Shown: positions 22,032 through 29,352 of the stretch, piece after piece
Layout: each line of letters begins with the position of its first letter
Numbering within the stretch: the stretch's first letter is position 1
DNA from: Candidatus Solibacter sp.
GTDB lineage: Bacteria; Acidobacteriota; Terriglobia; Bryobacterales; Bryobacteraceae
NCBI GenBank assembly: GCA_017883355.1
Contig: JADGNS010000001.1
Span: 1-31,370 of the forward strand
DNA length: 31,370 nt
Reading direction: 5' to 3'
Notes under the pieces: generated by a model
Databases searched by the model: none
Seen by the model: the letters and a program-made list of their open reading frames with translations, nothing else
Told to the model about the DNA's origin: nothing
Position numbers and translations under genes: made by a program

Positions 22032-22036
22032 GCCGC

Positions 22037-23164
22037 TCAACGTCCGGTCTTCCCCTTCTTACTCTTCACTCCGTATCCCGTGATCTGCCGGATGAAGTCC
22101 ACTTCTTCCTGCCGGTAAGGCTTGCCGTCTTTCTGCAAGATATCGTGGAACCACATGGCAGGCTCCCGGTCGGTGTAGGGCTTCTGCCAGGAATCCCACG
22201 GCAGGTTGGTCTGTGACTTGCCGTTGACGAATCCCCAGTTCATCATCGCCACGTTGTACTTCTTGCCAATCGGCAGAATCGCCTGAAACGTGCTCCCGTT
22301 GGGCCGCGCCATGTACTCGGTGCAGAGAATCGGGCGCTTCCAGGCCTGTAGCCACTGGACGCGCTTTTCGAACTCCGCCGGGCCATCGTAGTTGTGGAAC
22401 GAGATCACGTCGCTCTGCTCCATCTGAATCTTCTGGATGGCATCCAGCTTCTCCGGGCTCGACCAGTCGCCCCTCCACACCCCGCTGGTCAGCGGTTGGA
22501 GCGGCAGCATGGCACGCGCCCACACAAACACTTTGGGCAGCAGGGCCAGCACTAACTTCATCTTGTTCGGCGCCTCCAGGCTCTTGTACGGGTCGTTCGG
22601 ATTGTCCGGCTCGTTCCACAAATCCCAGGCCAGCACGCGCTTGTCGTAACGGTAAGCCCCAATCACTTCCTGCACGTACTGCCGCAGACGCTCGCTCTGC
22701 GCCGGATCGCTCATGGCCGCCGCTCCCGGGCTCTGCACCCAACCCGAATTGTGCACGCCGGGCTTCGGCGCCCGCTGATCGTTAATCTGCGGGTACGGGT
22801 CCCAGCAGGAATCGAAAAGCACGAAGATCGGCCTGATCTTGTGGCGGTCGGCGATGCTGAGGAACTTATCGATGCGCCTCTGGTAGGCCCCGGAGTCCTG
22901 TTTCCACGGCAGGTCGTGGAGGAATACGCGCATCGTGTTCATCCCCAGACCTTCGGCCCAGTTCAGTTCGGTATCGATCCAGACCGGGTCGAACGTATCC
23001 GCCTGCCACATCTCAAGCTGGTTGATCGCCGTGGCCGGCAGATAGTTGCTCCCCACCAGCCAGGGCTGCCTGGCATACCATTCGTTGGCCGCTTTTTCCG
23101 TCCAGCGGGCCGGTTGCGCCAGGGCCGCGCCGGCCAGCGCTGCGGCAATCAGAAATATTCTCAT
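22037..23164 (-). CDS. Secreted clan GH-A glycoside hydrolase (GH5-like)
   Basis: 375 residues. The signal peptide is MRIFLIAAALAGAALAQPA. The rest is a (beta/alpha)8 barrel of clan GH-A: RWTEKAANEWYARQPWLVGS, NYLPATAINQLEMWQAD, the acid/base Glu185 in AWDLWNEPDNP at the end of strand 4, HNYDGPAEF, and the nucleophile Glu283 in RPILCTEYMARP at the end of strand 7. It probably cleaves a plant or microbial beta-glycan outside the cell; the substrate is not clear, and annotations of similar proteins vary between cellulase, mannanase and 1,4-beta-xylanase. ATG 23164 gives the signal peptide; the much longer open frame upstream runs antisense to rimO and is not coding. Confidence 0.85.
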   Translation of the reverse strand: MRIFLIAAALAGAALAQPARWTEKAANEWYARQPWLVGSNYLPATAINQLEMWQADTFDPVWIDTELNWAEGLGMNTMRVFLHDLPWKQDSGAYQRRIDKFLSIADRHKIRPIFVLFDSCWDPYPQINDQRAPKPGVHNSGWVQSPGAAAMSDPAQSERLRQYVQEVIGAYRYDKRVLAWDLWNEPDNPNDPYKSLEAPNKMKLVLALLPKVFVWARAMLPLQPLTSGVWRGDWSSPEKLDAIQKIQMEQSDVISFHNYDGPAEFEKRVQWLQAWKRPILCTEYMARPNGSTFQAILPIGKKYNVAMMNWGFVNGKSQTNLPWDSWQKPYTDREPAMWFHDILQKDGKPYRQEEVDFIRQITGYGVKSKKGKTGR

Positions 23165-23239
23165 TTCCCACGATGATACCAGCGTTCTTTGTGCCCCCGC
23201 CGTCGCCGCCACCAGCGGCCGTTCACGCGACAGCCGCAA

Positions 23240-23248
23240 TGCTATCCT
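23240..23248 (+). promoter_or_regulatory. Candidate extended -10 promoter of rimO
   Basis: TGC followed by TATCCT, an extended -10 element, 36 bases before the TTG start of rimO. No proper -35 is seen. Confidence 0.3.
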
Positions 23249-23284
23249 GAATGTAGTTCCTCCCCGTAAGGTCGGTACACACGC

Positions 23285-24679
23285 TTGAAAGTCGGTTTCA
23301 TCAGTCTGGGCTGTCCCAAAAACCTCGTCGATAGTGAAGTGATGATGGGTCAACTCGTCGCCAGAGGCCACGAACTCACCCCCCATCCCGATCAGGCCGA
23401 CGTGCTCGTGGTCAACACGTGCAGCTTCATCGACCCCGCGAAAAAGGAGTCCGTCGACACCATCCTGGAGATGGCCGAGTACAAGAAAATCGGCCGCGCC
23501 AAAAAGTTGATCGTCGCCGGCTGCCTGGTGGAACGCTATCGCGGCGATATCCGTACGGAACTCCCCGAAGTCGACGCTCTCATCGGCACCAACGAACTGG
23601 AAAGTATCGTCGCCGTCTGCGAAGGTCTGGAACCGGACACCAATCCCCTGGAGCCGTACCTCTATCACGACCTCACGCCGCGCGTGCTCTCCACCCCTCA
23701 CCACTTCGCCTACATGAAGATCGCCGAAGGCTGCGATCACCCGTGCACTTTCTGCGTGATCCCGCAATATCGCGGCGCCTTCCGCAGCCGCCGCTTCGAA
23801 TCCGTAATCTCCGAAGCCACCCGCCTCTTCCAGCATGGCATCCGCGAGATCAACCTGATCGGCCAGGACACCACCTGCTACGGCGAGGATTTCGGACTGC
23901 CCGACGGCCTCGCCGATCTGCTGGCGCGCCTCGCGCAGATCGAGACGCCCATCGAGAAGTGGATCCGCTTCCTCTACGCCTATCCGAATAAAGTCACGCA
24001 GCGCCTGCTCGACACCATCGCCCAGCACGCCGCCCTCGCCAAGTACATCGACATGCCGCTGCAGCACGCGAGCGCCGGCGTCCTCAAGCGCATGAAGCGC
24101 GGCGCCTCGGGCGAAATCTTCCTCAAGCTGATCGAGCGCATCCGCCGCACCATTCCCGGCGTCGCCATCCGCACCAGCTTCATCGTGGGATTCCCCGGCG
24201 AAACCGCCGCGGATTTCGAAGAGTTGTGCCAGTTCGTCGGGGCCGCCAGATTCGATAATCTCGGCGTGTTCGCCTACTCCGACGAGGACACCAGCGCCAG
24301 CTACGCGCTCGATGGCAAAGTGGATGGCCGCACCATTCAGAATCGCAAGCGCCGCCTGATGGCCATCCAGCGCAAAATCGCCCGTGCACGCAATCGCGCC
24401 CTGGTGGGCAGCGAAGTCCCGGTGCTCGTCGGCGGACTTTCCGCCGAGACCGATCTCCTGTGGGAATCGCGCATGGCCACCCAGGCGCCGGAGATCGATG
24501 GCGTAGCCCTAATCAACGATTTCGAGGGCTCCGAGCCTCGCCCCGGCGAGATCCGCCGCCTGCGCATTACCGAAGCGCACGATTACGACGTGGTGGGCAC
24601 GTTGCTCGCGCCCACCGAAGCGGCTCCGCCGCCGGCCGCCTCTGCATTTATCAATATTTCGCCCCTTGTCGCCGTATGA
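23285..24679 (+). CDS. rimO: Ribosomal protein S12 methylthiotransferase RimO
   Basis: 464 residues. RimO is a radical SAM enzyme that adds a methylthio group to a conserved Asp of ribosomal protein S12. The N-terminal domain holds the second [4Fe-4S] cluster through Cys10 (SLGCPKNLVDSE), Cys46 (NTCSFI) and Cys80 (VAGCLVERY). The radical SAM cluster motif is C-DHP-C-TF-C (Cys150, 154, 157), followed by VIPQYRGAFRSR. The IDMPLQHAS block and TRAM domain ending AHDYDVVGTL match RimO rather than MiaB. TTG 23285 gives the standard MKVGFISLGCPKN start. The last 25 or so residues, Ala/Pro-rich then hydrophobic, extend past the TRAM domain and are unusual. The stop overlaps the next ATG. Confidence 0.94.
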   Translation: MKVGFISLGCPKNLVDSEVMMGQLVARGHELTPHPDQADVLVVNTCSFIDPAKKESVDTILEMAEYKKIGRAKKLIVAGCLVERYRGDIRTELPEVDALIGTNELESIVAVCEGLEPDTNPLEPYLYHDLTPRVLSTPHHFAYMKIAEGCDHPCTFCVIPQYRGAFRSRRFESVISEATRLFQHGIREINLIGQDTTCYGEDFGLPDGLADLLARLAQIETPIEKWIRFLYAYPNKVTQRLLDTIAQHAALAKYIDMPLQHASAGVLKRMKRGASGEIFLKLIERIRRTIPGVAIRTSFIVGFPGETAADFEELCQFVGAARFDNLGVFAYSDEDTSASYALDGKVDGRTIQNRKRRLMAIQRKIARARNRALVGSEVPVLVGGLSAETDLLWESRMATQAPEIDGVALINDFEGSEPRPGEIRRLRITEAHDYDVVGTLLAPTEAAPPPAASAFINISPLVAV

Positions 24680-24834
24680 TGACCTGCCCAATTTGTAAGA
24701 AAGCGGTCGCCCCGGGCGACCCCGAGTTCCCGTTCTGCAGCGAACGCTGCCGCATCATCGACCTGGGCAACTGGGCCACCGACAAATACGTAATTCCCGG
24801 CCCCGAGATCCAGCCCCAGCAGGAAGAAGAATGA
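24676..24834 (+). CDS. yacG: YacG-like zinc-finger protein (DNA gyrase inhibitor family)
   Basis: 52 residues. Four Cys hold a zinc: Cys4 and Cys7 (CPIC) and Cys21 and Cys25 (FPFCSERCRIIDLGNWATDKY), an exact family signature. In E. coli YacG binds GyrB and blocks DNA binding by gyrase; whether this protein does so is inferred. ATG 24676 overlaps the rimO stop (ATGA). A second Met follows at once (24679). The C-terminal tail is acidic and Gln-rich. It is shorter than E. coli YacG (65 residues). Confidence 0.85.
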   Translation: MMTCPICKKAVAPGDPEFPFCSERCRIIDLGNWATDKYVIPGPEIQPQQEEE

Positions 24835-24890
24835 GGGCGGGCGACTGCTCCTTAACCCGTCGAAGCCGGTGCCAAACGGGGCCACGACCT

Positions 24891-25006
24891 CAACGCAGAG
24901 ACGCAGAGATCGCAGAGATAGGCGCAGAGAAAACCAAGAACGGCCGCCTCAGTATTGTTTTTGCCTTTCTCTGCGTGTCCTCTGCGATCTCTGCGTCTCT
25001 GCGTTG
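24891..25006. repeat. Inverted pair of 41-bp CGCAGAG repeats
   Basis: The plus arm (24891-24931) and the inverted arm (24966-25006) each have 41 bases. Their outer 27 bases pair perfectly, and the inner part pairs with a few mismatches, leaving a 34-base centre. The arms are built of CGCAGAG blocks. The inverted arm ends one base before the ATG of pgpA at 25008. The RNA would form a hairpin of about 40 bp, which could hide the pgpA start and separate its translation from rimO-yacG. Confidence 0.8.
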
Positions 25007-25007
25007 A

Positions 25008-25487
25008 ATGGACATCCCGATGAAGCGAAATCTCGCCCTCTACATCGCCACCTGGTTCGGCTGCGGCTATTCCCCCTTCGCCCCCGGCACCGCCGGTTCA
25101 CTCGCCGCTCTGGCCATTGCTATTTTTCTTCACGAATACGCCGCCCTCACCAGTTGGCACTTCCTAGTCCTCGCCGCCCTGCTCTTCGTCCCCGCTACCT
25201 GGGCCGCTACCGTCACCGCCCAGGTCACCCACCTCAAGGACCCGCAGATTGTCGTCGTGGACGAAGTTCTGGGCCAGTGGATCGCTCTCGCGGGGGCGCG
25301 CACGCTCAACTGGAAGAGCTACCTGGCTGCATTCGCCCTCTTCCGCCTCTTCGATATCTGGAAGCCGCCGCCCGTTCGCCAACTGGAGGCCCTCCCCGGA
25401 GGGCTAGGTATCAATCTGGACGACGTGATGGCCGGTGCCTACGCCGCCCTTGTGTTATTCCTGGCAGGGTGTTTCAATCTTCTATAA
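25008..25487 (+). CDS. pgpA: Phosphatidylglycerophosphatase A
   Basis: 159 residues, or 155 if translation starts at the second Met (25020). PgpA removes the phosphate of phosphatidylglycerophosphate to make phosphatidylglycerol in the inner membrane. Family motifs are WFGCGYSPFAPGTAGSLAAL, IVVVDEVLGQWIAL and LFRLFDIWKPPPVRQLEALP, then GGLGINLDDVMAGAYAAL, with the metal-binding acids Asp and Glu in VDEVLG. About three or four membrane helices are present. No strong ribosome site is seen; the start of the gene abuts the repeat arm. The next gene starts 2 bases after its TAA. Confidence 0.92.
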   Translation: MDIPMKRNLALYIATWFGCGYSPFAPGTAGSLAALAIAIFLHEYAALTSWHFLVLAALLFVPATWAATVTAQVTHLKDPQIVVVDEVLGQWIALAGARTLNWKSYLAAFALFRLFDIWKPPPVRQLEALPGGLGINLDDVMAGAYAALVLFLAGCFNLL

Positions 25488-25489
25488 AT

Positions 25490-26518
25490 ATGCCTCTCCG
25501 TAAACCAGCAGACCCCAAGCCGCTCATCTCCCAGGTCACTCCGCCCGCGGCCATTGCCGGCGGCGAGTTGCAGATTCGGGGGAAGGGCTTTGCCCAGGAA
25601 GAACGGCCCAAGGTGACCATCGGGGAAGTGGGCGCGCCGGTCATCATCGGCTCCGATTCGTTTGTCATCGCCCGTGTGCCGGAGGGCGCTACCGCCGGCG
25701 AACTGGTGATCGAAAGCGGCAAACAGGCCAGCGAATCGTGGGCCTGCGACATCGGCGTGATGGTGGCCGACAGCCTGCACCCCGTGACCAACCCAGCCGT
25801 CGATTCGTTCGGCAATATCTTCACCACCTTCAGCGGCTCGCGCGGCCAGAAGGTCCCGGTAGCCGTCTACAAGATCGATCTCAACTTCTCCCCGAAGCCG
25901 TTCATCAACGACCTCATGAATGCCACCGCGCTCACCTTCGATGAGCAGGGCATGCTCTACATCTCCAGCCGCTATGATGGCTTCGTCTACCAGGTCACGC
26001 CCAGCGGCAATATGAGCGTGTACGTGGAAGGCATGGGCGTGGCTACCGGAATCGCCTTCGACGTCGAACATAATCTCTATGTGGGCGATCGCTCTGGCAC
26101 CATCTTCAAGATCAGTCCCAGCCGCCAGATCTTCGTCTTCGCCACCCTGGAACCCTCCATCTCCGCCTACCACCTGACCTTTGGTCCCGACGGCTATCTC
26201 TACGTCACCGGGCCCACCACATCCAGCTTCGACGCGGTGTTCCGCATCTCGCTCCAGGGCGAGGTGGAGACCTTCTACCGCGGCCTCGGCCGCCCGCAAG
26301 GCATGGCCTTCGATGAGGAGGGCCGGCTCTACGTGGCCGCCTCCATCGCCGGCCGCAAGGGCGTCGTGCGCATCGATCCCGACCGGCGCGCCGACCTGTT
26401 TCTCTCCGGCCCCGGCGTCGTCGGCCTGGCCTTCACCCCATCGCGCGCCATGGTGGTGGCCACCACCAACGCCATCCACCGCGTCGATGTCGGCATTAAG
26501 GGGCGGCCTCTCTTCTAA
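25490..26518 (+). CDS. IPT/TIG domain plus NHL-type beta-propeller protein
   Basis: 342 residues. The N-terminal part (about 12-95) is an IPT/TIG Ig-like domain: PLISQVTPPAAIAGGELQIR, PKVTIGEVGAPVIIGSDSFV, then VPEGATAGELVIESG. From about 105 on there are blades of an NHL/SMP-30-like beta-propeller with repeated VDSFGNIFTTFSG, TFDEQGMLYISSRYDG, AFDVEHNLYVGDRSG, TFGPDGYLYVTGP, AFDEEGRLYVAAS. No signal peptide is evident, which is unusual for such proteins, so a cytoplasmic location or another export route is possible. The gene starts two bases after pgpA and its stop overlaps the cinA start (TAATG), so it is part of the pgpA-cinA operon. The function is unknown; NHL propellers bind proteins, sugars or lipids. 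Confidence 0.8.
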   Translation: MPLRKPADPKPLISQVTPPAAIAGGELQIRGKGFAQEERPKVTIGEVGAPVIIGSDSFVIARVPEGATAGELVIESGKQASESWACDIGVMVADSLHPVTNPAVDSFGNIFTTFSGSRGQKVPVAVYKIDLNFSPKPFINDLMNATALTFDEQGMLYISSRYDGFVYQVTPSGNMSVYVEGMGVATGIAFDVEHNLYVGDRSGTIFKISPSRQIFVFATLEPSISAYHLTFGPDGYLYVTGPTTSSFDAVFRISLQGEVETFYRGLGRPQGMAFDEEGRLYVAASIAGRKGVVRIDPDRRADLFLSGPGVVGLAFTPSRAMVVATTNAIHRVDVGIKGRPLF

Positions 26519-27759
26519 TGAACGCCGAGATTATCGCCATCGGCAGCGAGATGCTCACCGGCGATCGCGTCGATACCAACTCGCTCTACCTCACCCGGGA
26601 ACTGAACCAGCTCGGCGTCGAAGTGGTCACCAAGTGCGTTATCGGCGACAGCCGCGACCGCCTCGCCGCCCAGGTGCGCCAATCCATGGGCCGCTCCCCC
26701 ATCCTGATTCTCTCCGGCGGCCTCGGACCCACCGAAGACGATGTCACCCGCGAAGCCGTCGCCCAGGCGCTCGGCCGCAAACTCGTCTTCGACACCGAGA
26801 TCGCCGACTGGCTGGCGCAGCGCTTCGCCGCCGCCAAACGCAAGATGGCCGAAGTCAACAAACGCCAGGCCTTCGTCATCCAGGGCGCGGACATCCTGTC
26901 CAACGATCGCGGCACCGCTCCCGGCCAGTGGCTCGAAGAATCCGGCGCGGTGGCTATCCTGCTGCCCGGTCCGCCGCATGAACTCAAGTCGATGTTCGAG
27001 AGGCACTGCCTCCCCCGCCTCGCCCGCATCGTCCCCAAGCAGGTGATCCGCACGCTCTTCCTGCGCGTCGCCGGTATGGGAGAGAGCGATCTCGATCAGT
27101 TGATCGCCCCGGTCTACAAGAAGTACGAAAACCCCGTGACCACCATCCTGGCCGCCGCCGGCGATATCCAGATCCATCTGCGCGCCCGCTGCGAAACCGA
27201 AGCTGAGGCGGATACGCTCCTCGCCGAAGTCGGCGGCCCCATCGAATTGCTGCTCGGCGACCGCATCTACTCGCGCAATGGCGATCCGCTGCAGGTGGTG
27301 GTCGGCGAACTGCTACACATGCTTGAGGCCACGGTCTCGGTAGCGGAGAGTGCCACCGGCGGCATGCTCGGCGAGCGTTTCACCAGCGCGCCCGGGAGTT
27401 CGCAGTACTTTGTGGGCGGATTCATCACCTACACCAACGCCATGAAGATGGAGTTGCTCGGCGTGAGTCCGGAGACCCTGAAAGAACACGGCGCGGTCAG
27501 CAAGGAAACCGCCGAAGCCATGGCCCTGGGAGCTCGGCGCCGCACCAGATCCACCTACGCGCTCTCCATCACCGGCGCCGCCGGACCGGAAGCCGGAGAC
27601 GAAAAGGTCCCGAAGGGCACCATGTACGTGGGCCTCGCCGATGCCGCCGGCACTACCTCCGTGCTCAGGCAGTTCCTGGGCGACCGCCAGCGTATCCGCA
27701 CATTCGCCGTGCAAATGGCGCTCGACCTGTTGCGCCGCCGGATTACCGGACGCCCGTAG
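26518..27759 (+). CDS. cinA: CinA family nicotinamide-nucleotide amidohydrolase
   Basis: 413 residues, the two-domain form. The N-terminal molybdopterin-binding-like domain (about 1-165) has MNAEIIAIGSEMLTGDRVDT, ILILSGGLGPTEDDVTREAV and the loop AILLPGPPHELKSMFE; it acts as an ADP-ribose/COOH-type pyrophosphatase in the family. The C-terminal CinA domain (about 250-413) has SVAESATGGMLGERFTSAPG, YFVGGFITYTNAMKMELLGV, HGAVSKETAEAMALGARRR and SITGAAGPEAGD with EKVPKGTMYVGLAD; this deamidates nicotinamide mononucleotide. ATG 26518 overlaps the previous TAA by one base. The 3' end overlaps the convergent XapX-like gene by 17 bases. Confidence 0.93.
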   Translation: MNAEIIAIGSEMLTGDRVDTNSLYLTRELNQLGVEVVTKCVIGDSRDRLAAQVRQSMGRSPILILSGGLGPTEDDVTREAVAQALGRKLVFDTEIADWLAQRFAAAKRKMAEVNKRQAFVIQGADILSNDRGTAPGQWLEESGAVAILLPGPPHELKSMFERHCLPRLARIVPKQVIRTLFLRVAGMGESDLDQLIAPVYKKYENPVTTILAAAGDIQIHLRARCETEAEADTLLAEVGGPIELLLGDRIYSRNGDPLQVVVGELLHMLEATVSVAESATGGMLGERFTSAPGSSQYFVGGFITYTNAMKMELLGVSPETLKEHGAVSKETAEAMALGARRRTRSTYALSITGAAGPEAGDEKVPKGTMYVGLADAAGTTSVLRQFLGDRQRIRTFAVQMALDLLRRRITGRP

Positions 27760-27946
27760 CCGTAACCACGGCCGGCTTCGGATCGGCAGGCCTGGCGAGG
27801 TAATTGTCCACAGTCATGTACCCAATCGTGGTCGCCACTACCAGCAGCGCCCCCAGTAATTTCGGCGGACTCGGCACTGGGATCTCCAAATAGCGGCACC
27901 CTCCCCCCAAGACAAATCCGAGCAACAATCCAATCGCACTTTTCAT
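27743..27946 (-). CDS. XapX domain-like small membrane protein
   Basis: 67 residues. Two membrane helices, KSAIGLLLGFVLGGGCRYLE and PPKLLGALLVVATTIGYMTV, are joined by IPVPSPPKLL. The IPVPSPP turn and overall layout match the XapX (DUF1427) family, short inner-membrane proteins of unknown function. ATG 27946 has GGAATCA before it; ATG 27955 in frame is possible. The last codons overlap the end of cinA, so the two genes are convergent and share 17 bases. Confidence 0.7.
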   Translation of the reverse strand: MKSAIGLLLGFVLGGGCRYLEIPVPSPPKLLGALLVVATTIGYMTVDNYLARPADPKPAVVTATGVR

Positions 27947-27968
27947 TGATTCCATTGTAACATCGCGT

Positions 27969-27988
27969 ACCCCACCCCCCGGTGGGGT
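27969..27988. other. Perfect GC-rich hairpin in the XapX/glycosyltransferase divergent space
   Basis: ACCCCACC-CCCC-GGTGGGGT, an 8-bp perfect stem. It sits 22 bases upstream of the XapX-like ATG on the other strand and about 170 bases before the glycosyltransferase. Its GGTGGGG arm is like the heads of the palindromic repeats elsewhere in the window. It may be a regulator site or a repeat remnant. Confidence 0.4.
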
Positions 27989-28138
27989 CTGGCTGGACAG
28001 CGATAATTTCCGCGGCTTAAAAGTCCGTCGCGGATGCCGTGTTTTGTCCCGGCTCGCTCTCGCCCAGGTCCCAACATCTCCTCCCAACAGCGGAGCGATC
28101 AGGCGGGAGCGCTCCAGCATAGAGCCGCGCAGGCGCGA

Positions 28139-28147
28139 TGCTACACT
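28139..28147 (+). promoter_or_regulatory. Candidate extended -10 promoter of the glycosyltransferase gene
   Basis: TGC followed by TACACT (28142-28147). Transcription would begin near 28154, just 4-10 bases before the ATGs at 28158 and 28164, so the mRNA may be leaderless. No Shine-Dalgarno sequence is visible before either ATG, which fits. Confidence 0.35.
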
Positions 28148-28157
28148 GATAGTTCGC

Positions 28158-29135
28158 ATGGCAATGTTGTCGATCGTGATTCCGATCCACAACGAGGAGC
28201 CCTCCATACTCCCGTTGTACGACCGCCTCACCGCGGTGCTGGAGCAGTTGCAGCGCCCCTACGAGATCCTCTTCGTCGACGACGCTTCCAACGATCGCAG
28301 CTTCGAACTCCTGGCCAACCTGGTGGAAACCGACGGCCACCTCAAGGTGATCCGCCTGCGCCGCAACTTCGGCCAGACCGCCGCCCTCTCCGCCGGCTTC
28401 CACGAAGCCAAGGGCGACGTCATCATCGCCATGGATGGCGACTTACAGCACTGCCCCGAAGACATTCCGGCGCTGCTGGAGAAGATCGACCAGGGCTACG
28501 ATATCGCCAGCGGCTGGCGCAAACACCGCGTGGATAGCGCCATCATGCGCAAGATCCCGTCGCGCATCGCCAACTGGCTCATGGCCAAGGCCAGCGGCGT
28601 GGCCCTGCGCGATTTCGGCACCACCTTCAAGGCCTATCGCGCCGAAGTTCTCAAGGACGTCAACCTCTACGGCGAACTCCACCGCTTCATCCCCGCACTG
28701 GCCAGCTTTTACGGCGCGCGCGTGATCGAGGTGCCCATCCGCAACGTGCCGCGCGCCGCCGGCGATTCGCACTACGGCATCGGCCGCACCTTCCGCGTGC
28801 TGTTCGACATCCTCACGATCAAGTTCCTGCTCAAATACCTCACGCGCCCGATGCATTTCTTCGGCTCGCTCGGCCTGGCCGGCACCGTGAGCGGCGGCGG
28901 CATCATGGTCTACCTGGCGGTGATCAAGATACTGGGGTATGAAATCGTGATCGAACACGGCCCCTTGATGATCGCCGGATGCCTGCTCCTGTTGAGCGGC
29001 CTGATGATGTTCACCACCGGCCTGATGGGCGAGATGATGATGCGCATCTACTTCGAAAGCCAGGACCGCCGCATCTACGCCGTCCGCGAGATCCTCACCC
29101 GCAAACAGCGCGGCGTCGCCGGCGGAACGAAGTAG
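28158..29135 (+). CDS. Membrane-anchored family 2 glycosyltransferase (polyprenyl-phosphate type)
   Basis: 325 residues. The GT-A domain opens with MAMLSIVIPIHNEEPSILPL; the nucleotide-binding Asp residues are in LFVDDASNDRS (41-42), and the D-x-D-type motif is AMDGDLQHCPED (93-95). RRNFGQTAALSAGFHEAKGD is a signature of the dolichol-phosphate-mannose synthase/GtrB/ArnC group. Two C-terminal membrane helices (about 232-256, LGLAGTVSGGGIMVYLAVIK, and 268-290, GPLMIAGCLLLLSGLMMFTT) anchor it. It probably moves a sugar from a nucleotide donor to a polyprenyl phosphate at the inner membrane. ATG 28158 or 28164 both keep the domain; the longer frame to 28044 has no support. No flippase or second transferase is nearby. 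Confidence 0.88.
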   Translation: MAMLSIVIPIHNEEPSILPLYDRLTAVLEQLQRPYEILFVDDASNDRSFELLANLVETDGHLKVIRLRRNFGQTAALSAGFHEAKGDVIIAMDGDLQHCPEDIPALLEKIDQGYDIASGWRKHRVDSAIMRKIPSRIANWLMAKASGVALRDFGTTFKAYRAEVLKDVNLYGELHRFIPALASFYGARVIEVPIRNVPRAAGDSHYGIGRTFRVLFDILTIKFLLKYLTRPMHFFGSLGLAGTVSGGGIMVYLAVIKILGYEIVIEHGPLMIAGCLLLLSGLMMFTTGLMGEMMMRIYFESQDRRIYAVREILTRKQRGVAGGTK

Positions 29136-29140
29136 GTCCT

Positions 29141-29338
29141 CAACGCAGAGACGCAGAGAGCGCAGAGGAAAGCGCAGAGAAAACCAAGAAATAAGACCGG
29201 GGGAAGGAGCAAGGCGGACCTTTTTCCCGGCCCGGCTTTGCGCCGGCCGCGTCTCCGCTTCACGTCACGTGCTCAGAGGGCCTAACCTGCTTTTGTCTTC
29301 TCTGCGCTTACCTCTGCGTTCTCTGCGTCTCTGCGTTG
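29141..29338. repeat. Inverted pair of 41-bp CGCAGAG repeats with 116-base centre
   Basis: The plus arm (29141-29181) and inverted arm (29298-29338) pair over 41 bases with two mismatches. The plus arm continues as AAACCAAGAA, as does the plus arm at 24891, so those copies share flanking sequence. The 116-base centre has no open frame of note and no match to a known element. It separates the convergent glycosyltransferase and epimerase genes, and both arms lie outside coding sequence. Confidence 0.75.
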
Positions 29339-29352
29339 AAAAGACAACTTCC

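Noticed and set aside
23165..24067. N-terminal extension of the glycoside hydrolase frame across rimO
   Set aside because: It is antisense to rimO and lacks motifs; the hydrolase has a clear signal peptide starting at 23164.
24869..25489. N-terminal extension of the IPT/NHL frame upstream through pgpA
   Set aside because: The extra residues are encoded by the CGCAGAG repeat and the out-of-frame pgpA sequence.
24891..29338. CRISPR array
   Set aside because: The 41-bp repeats are few, far apart, inverted and without regular spacers; no cas genes are present.
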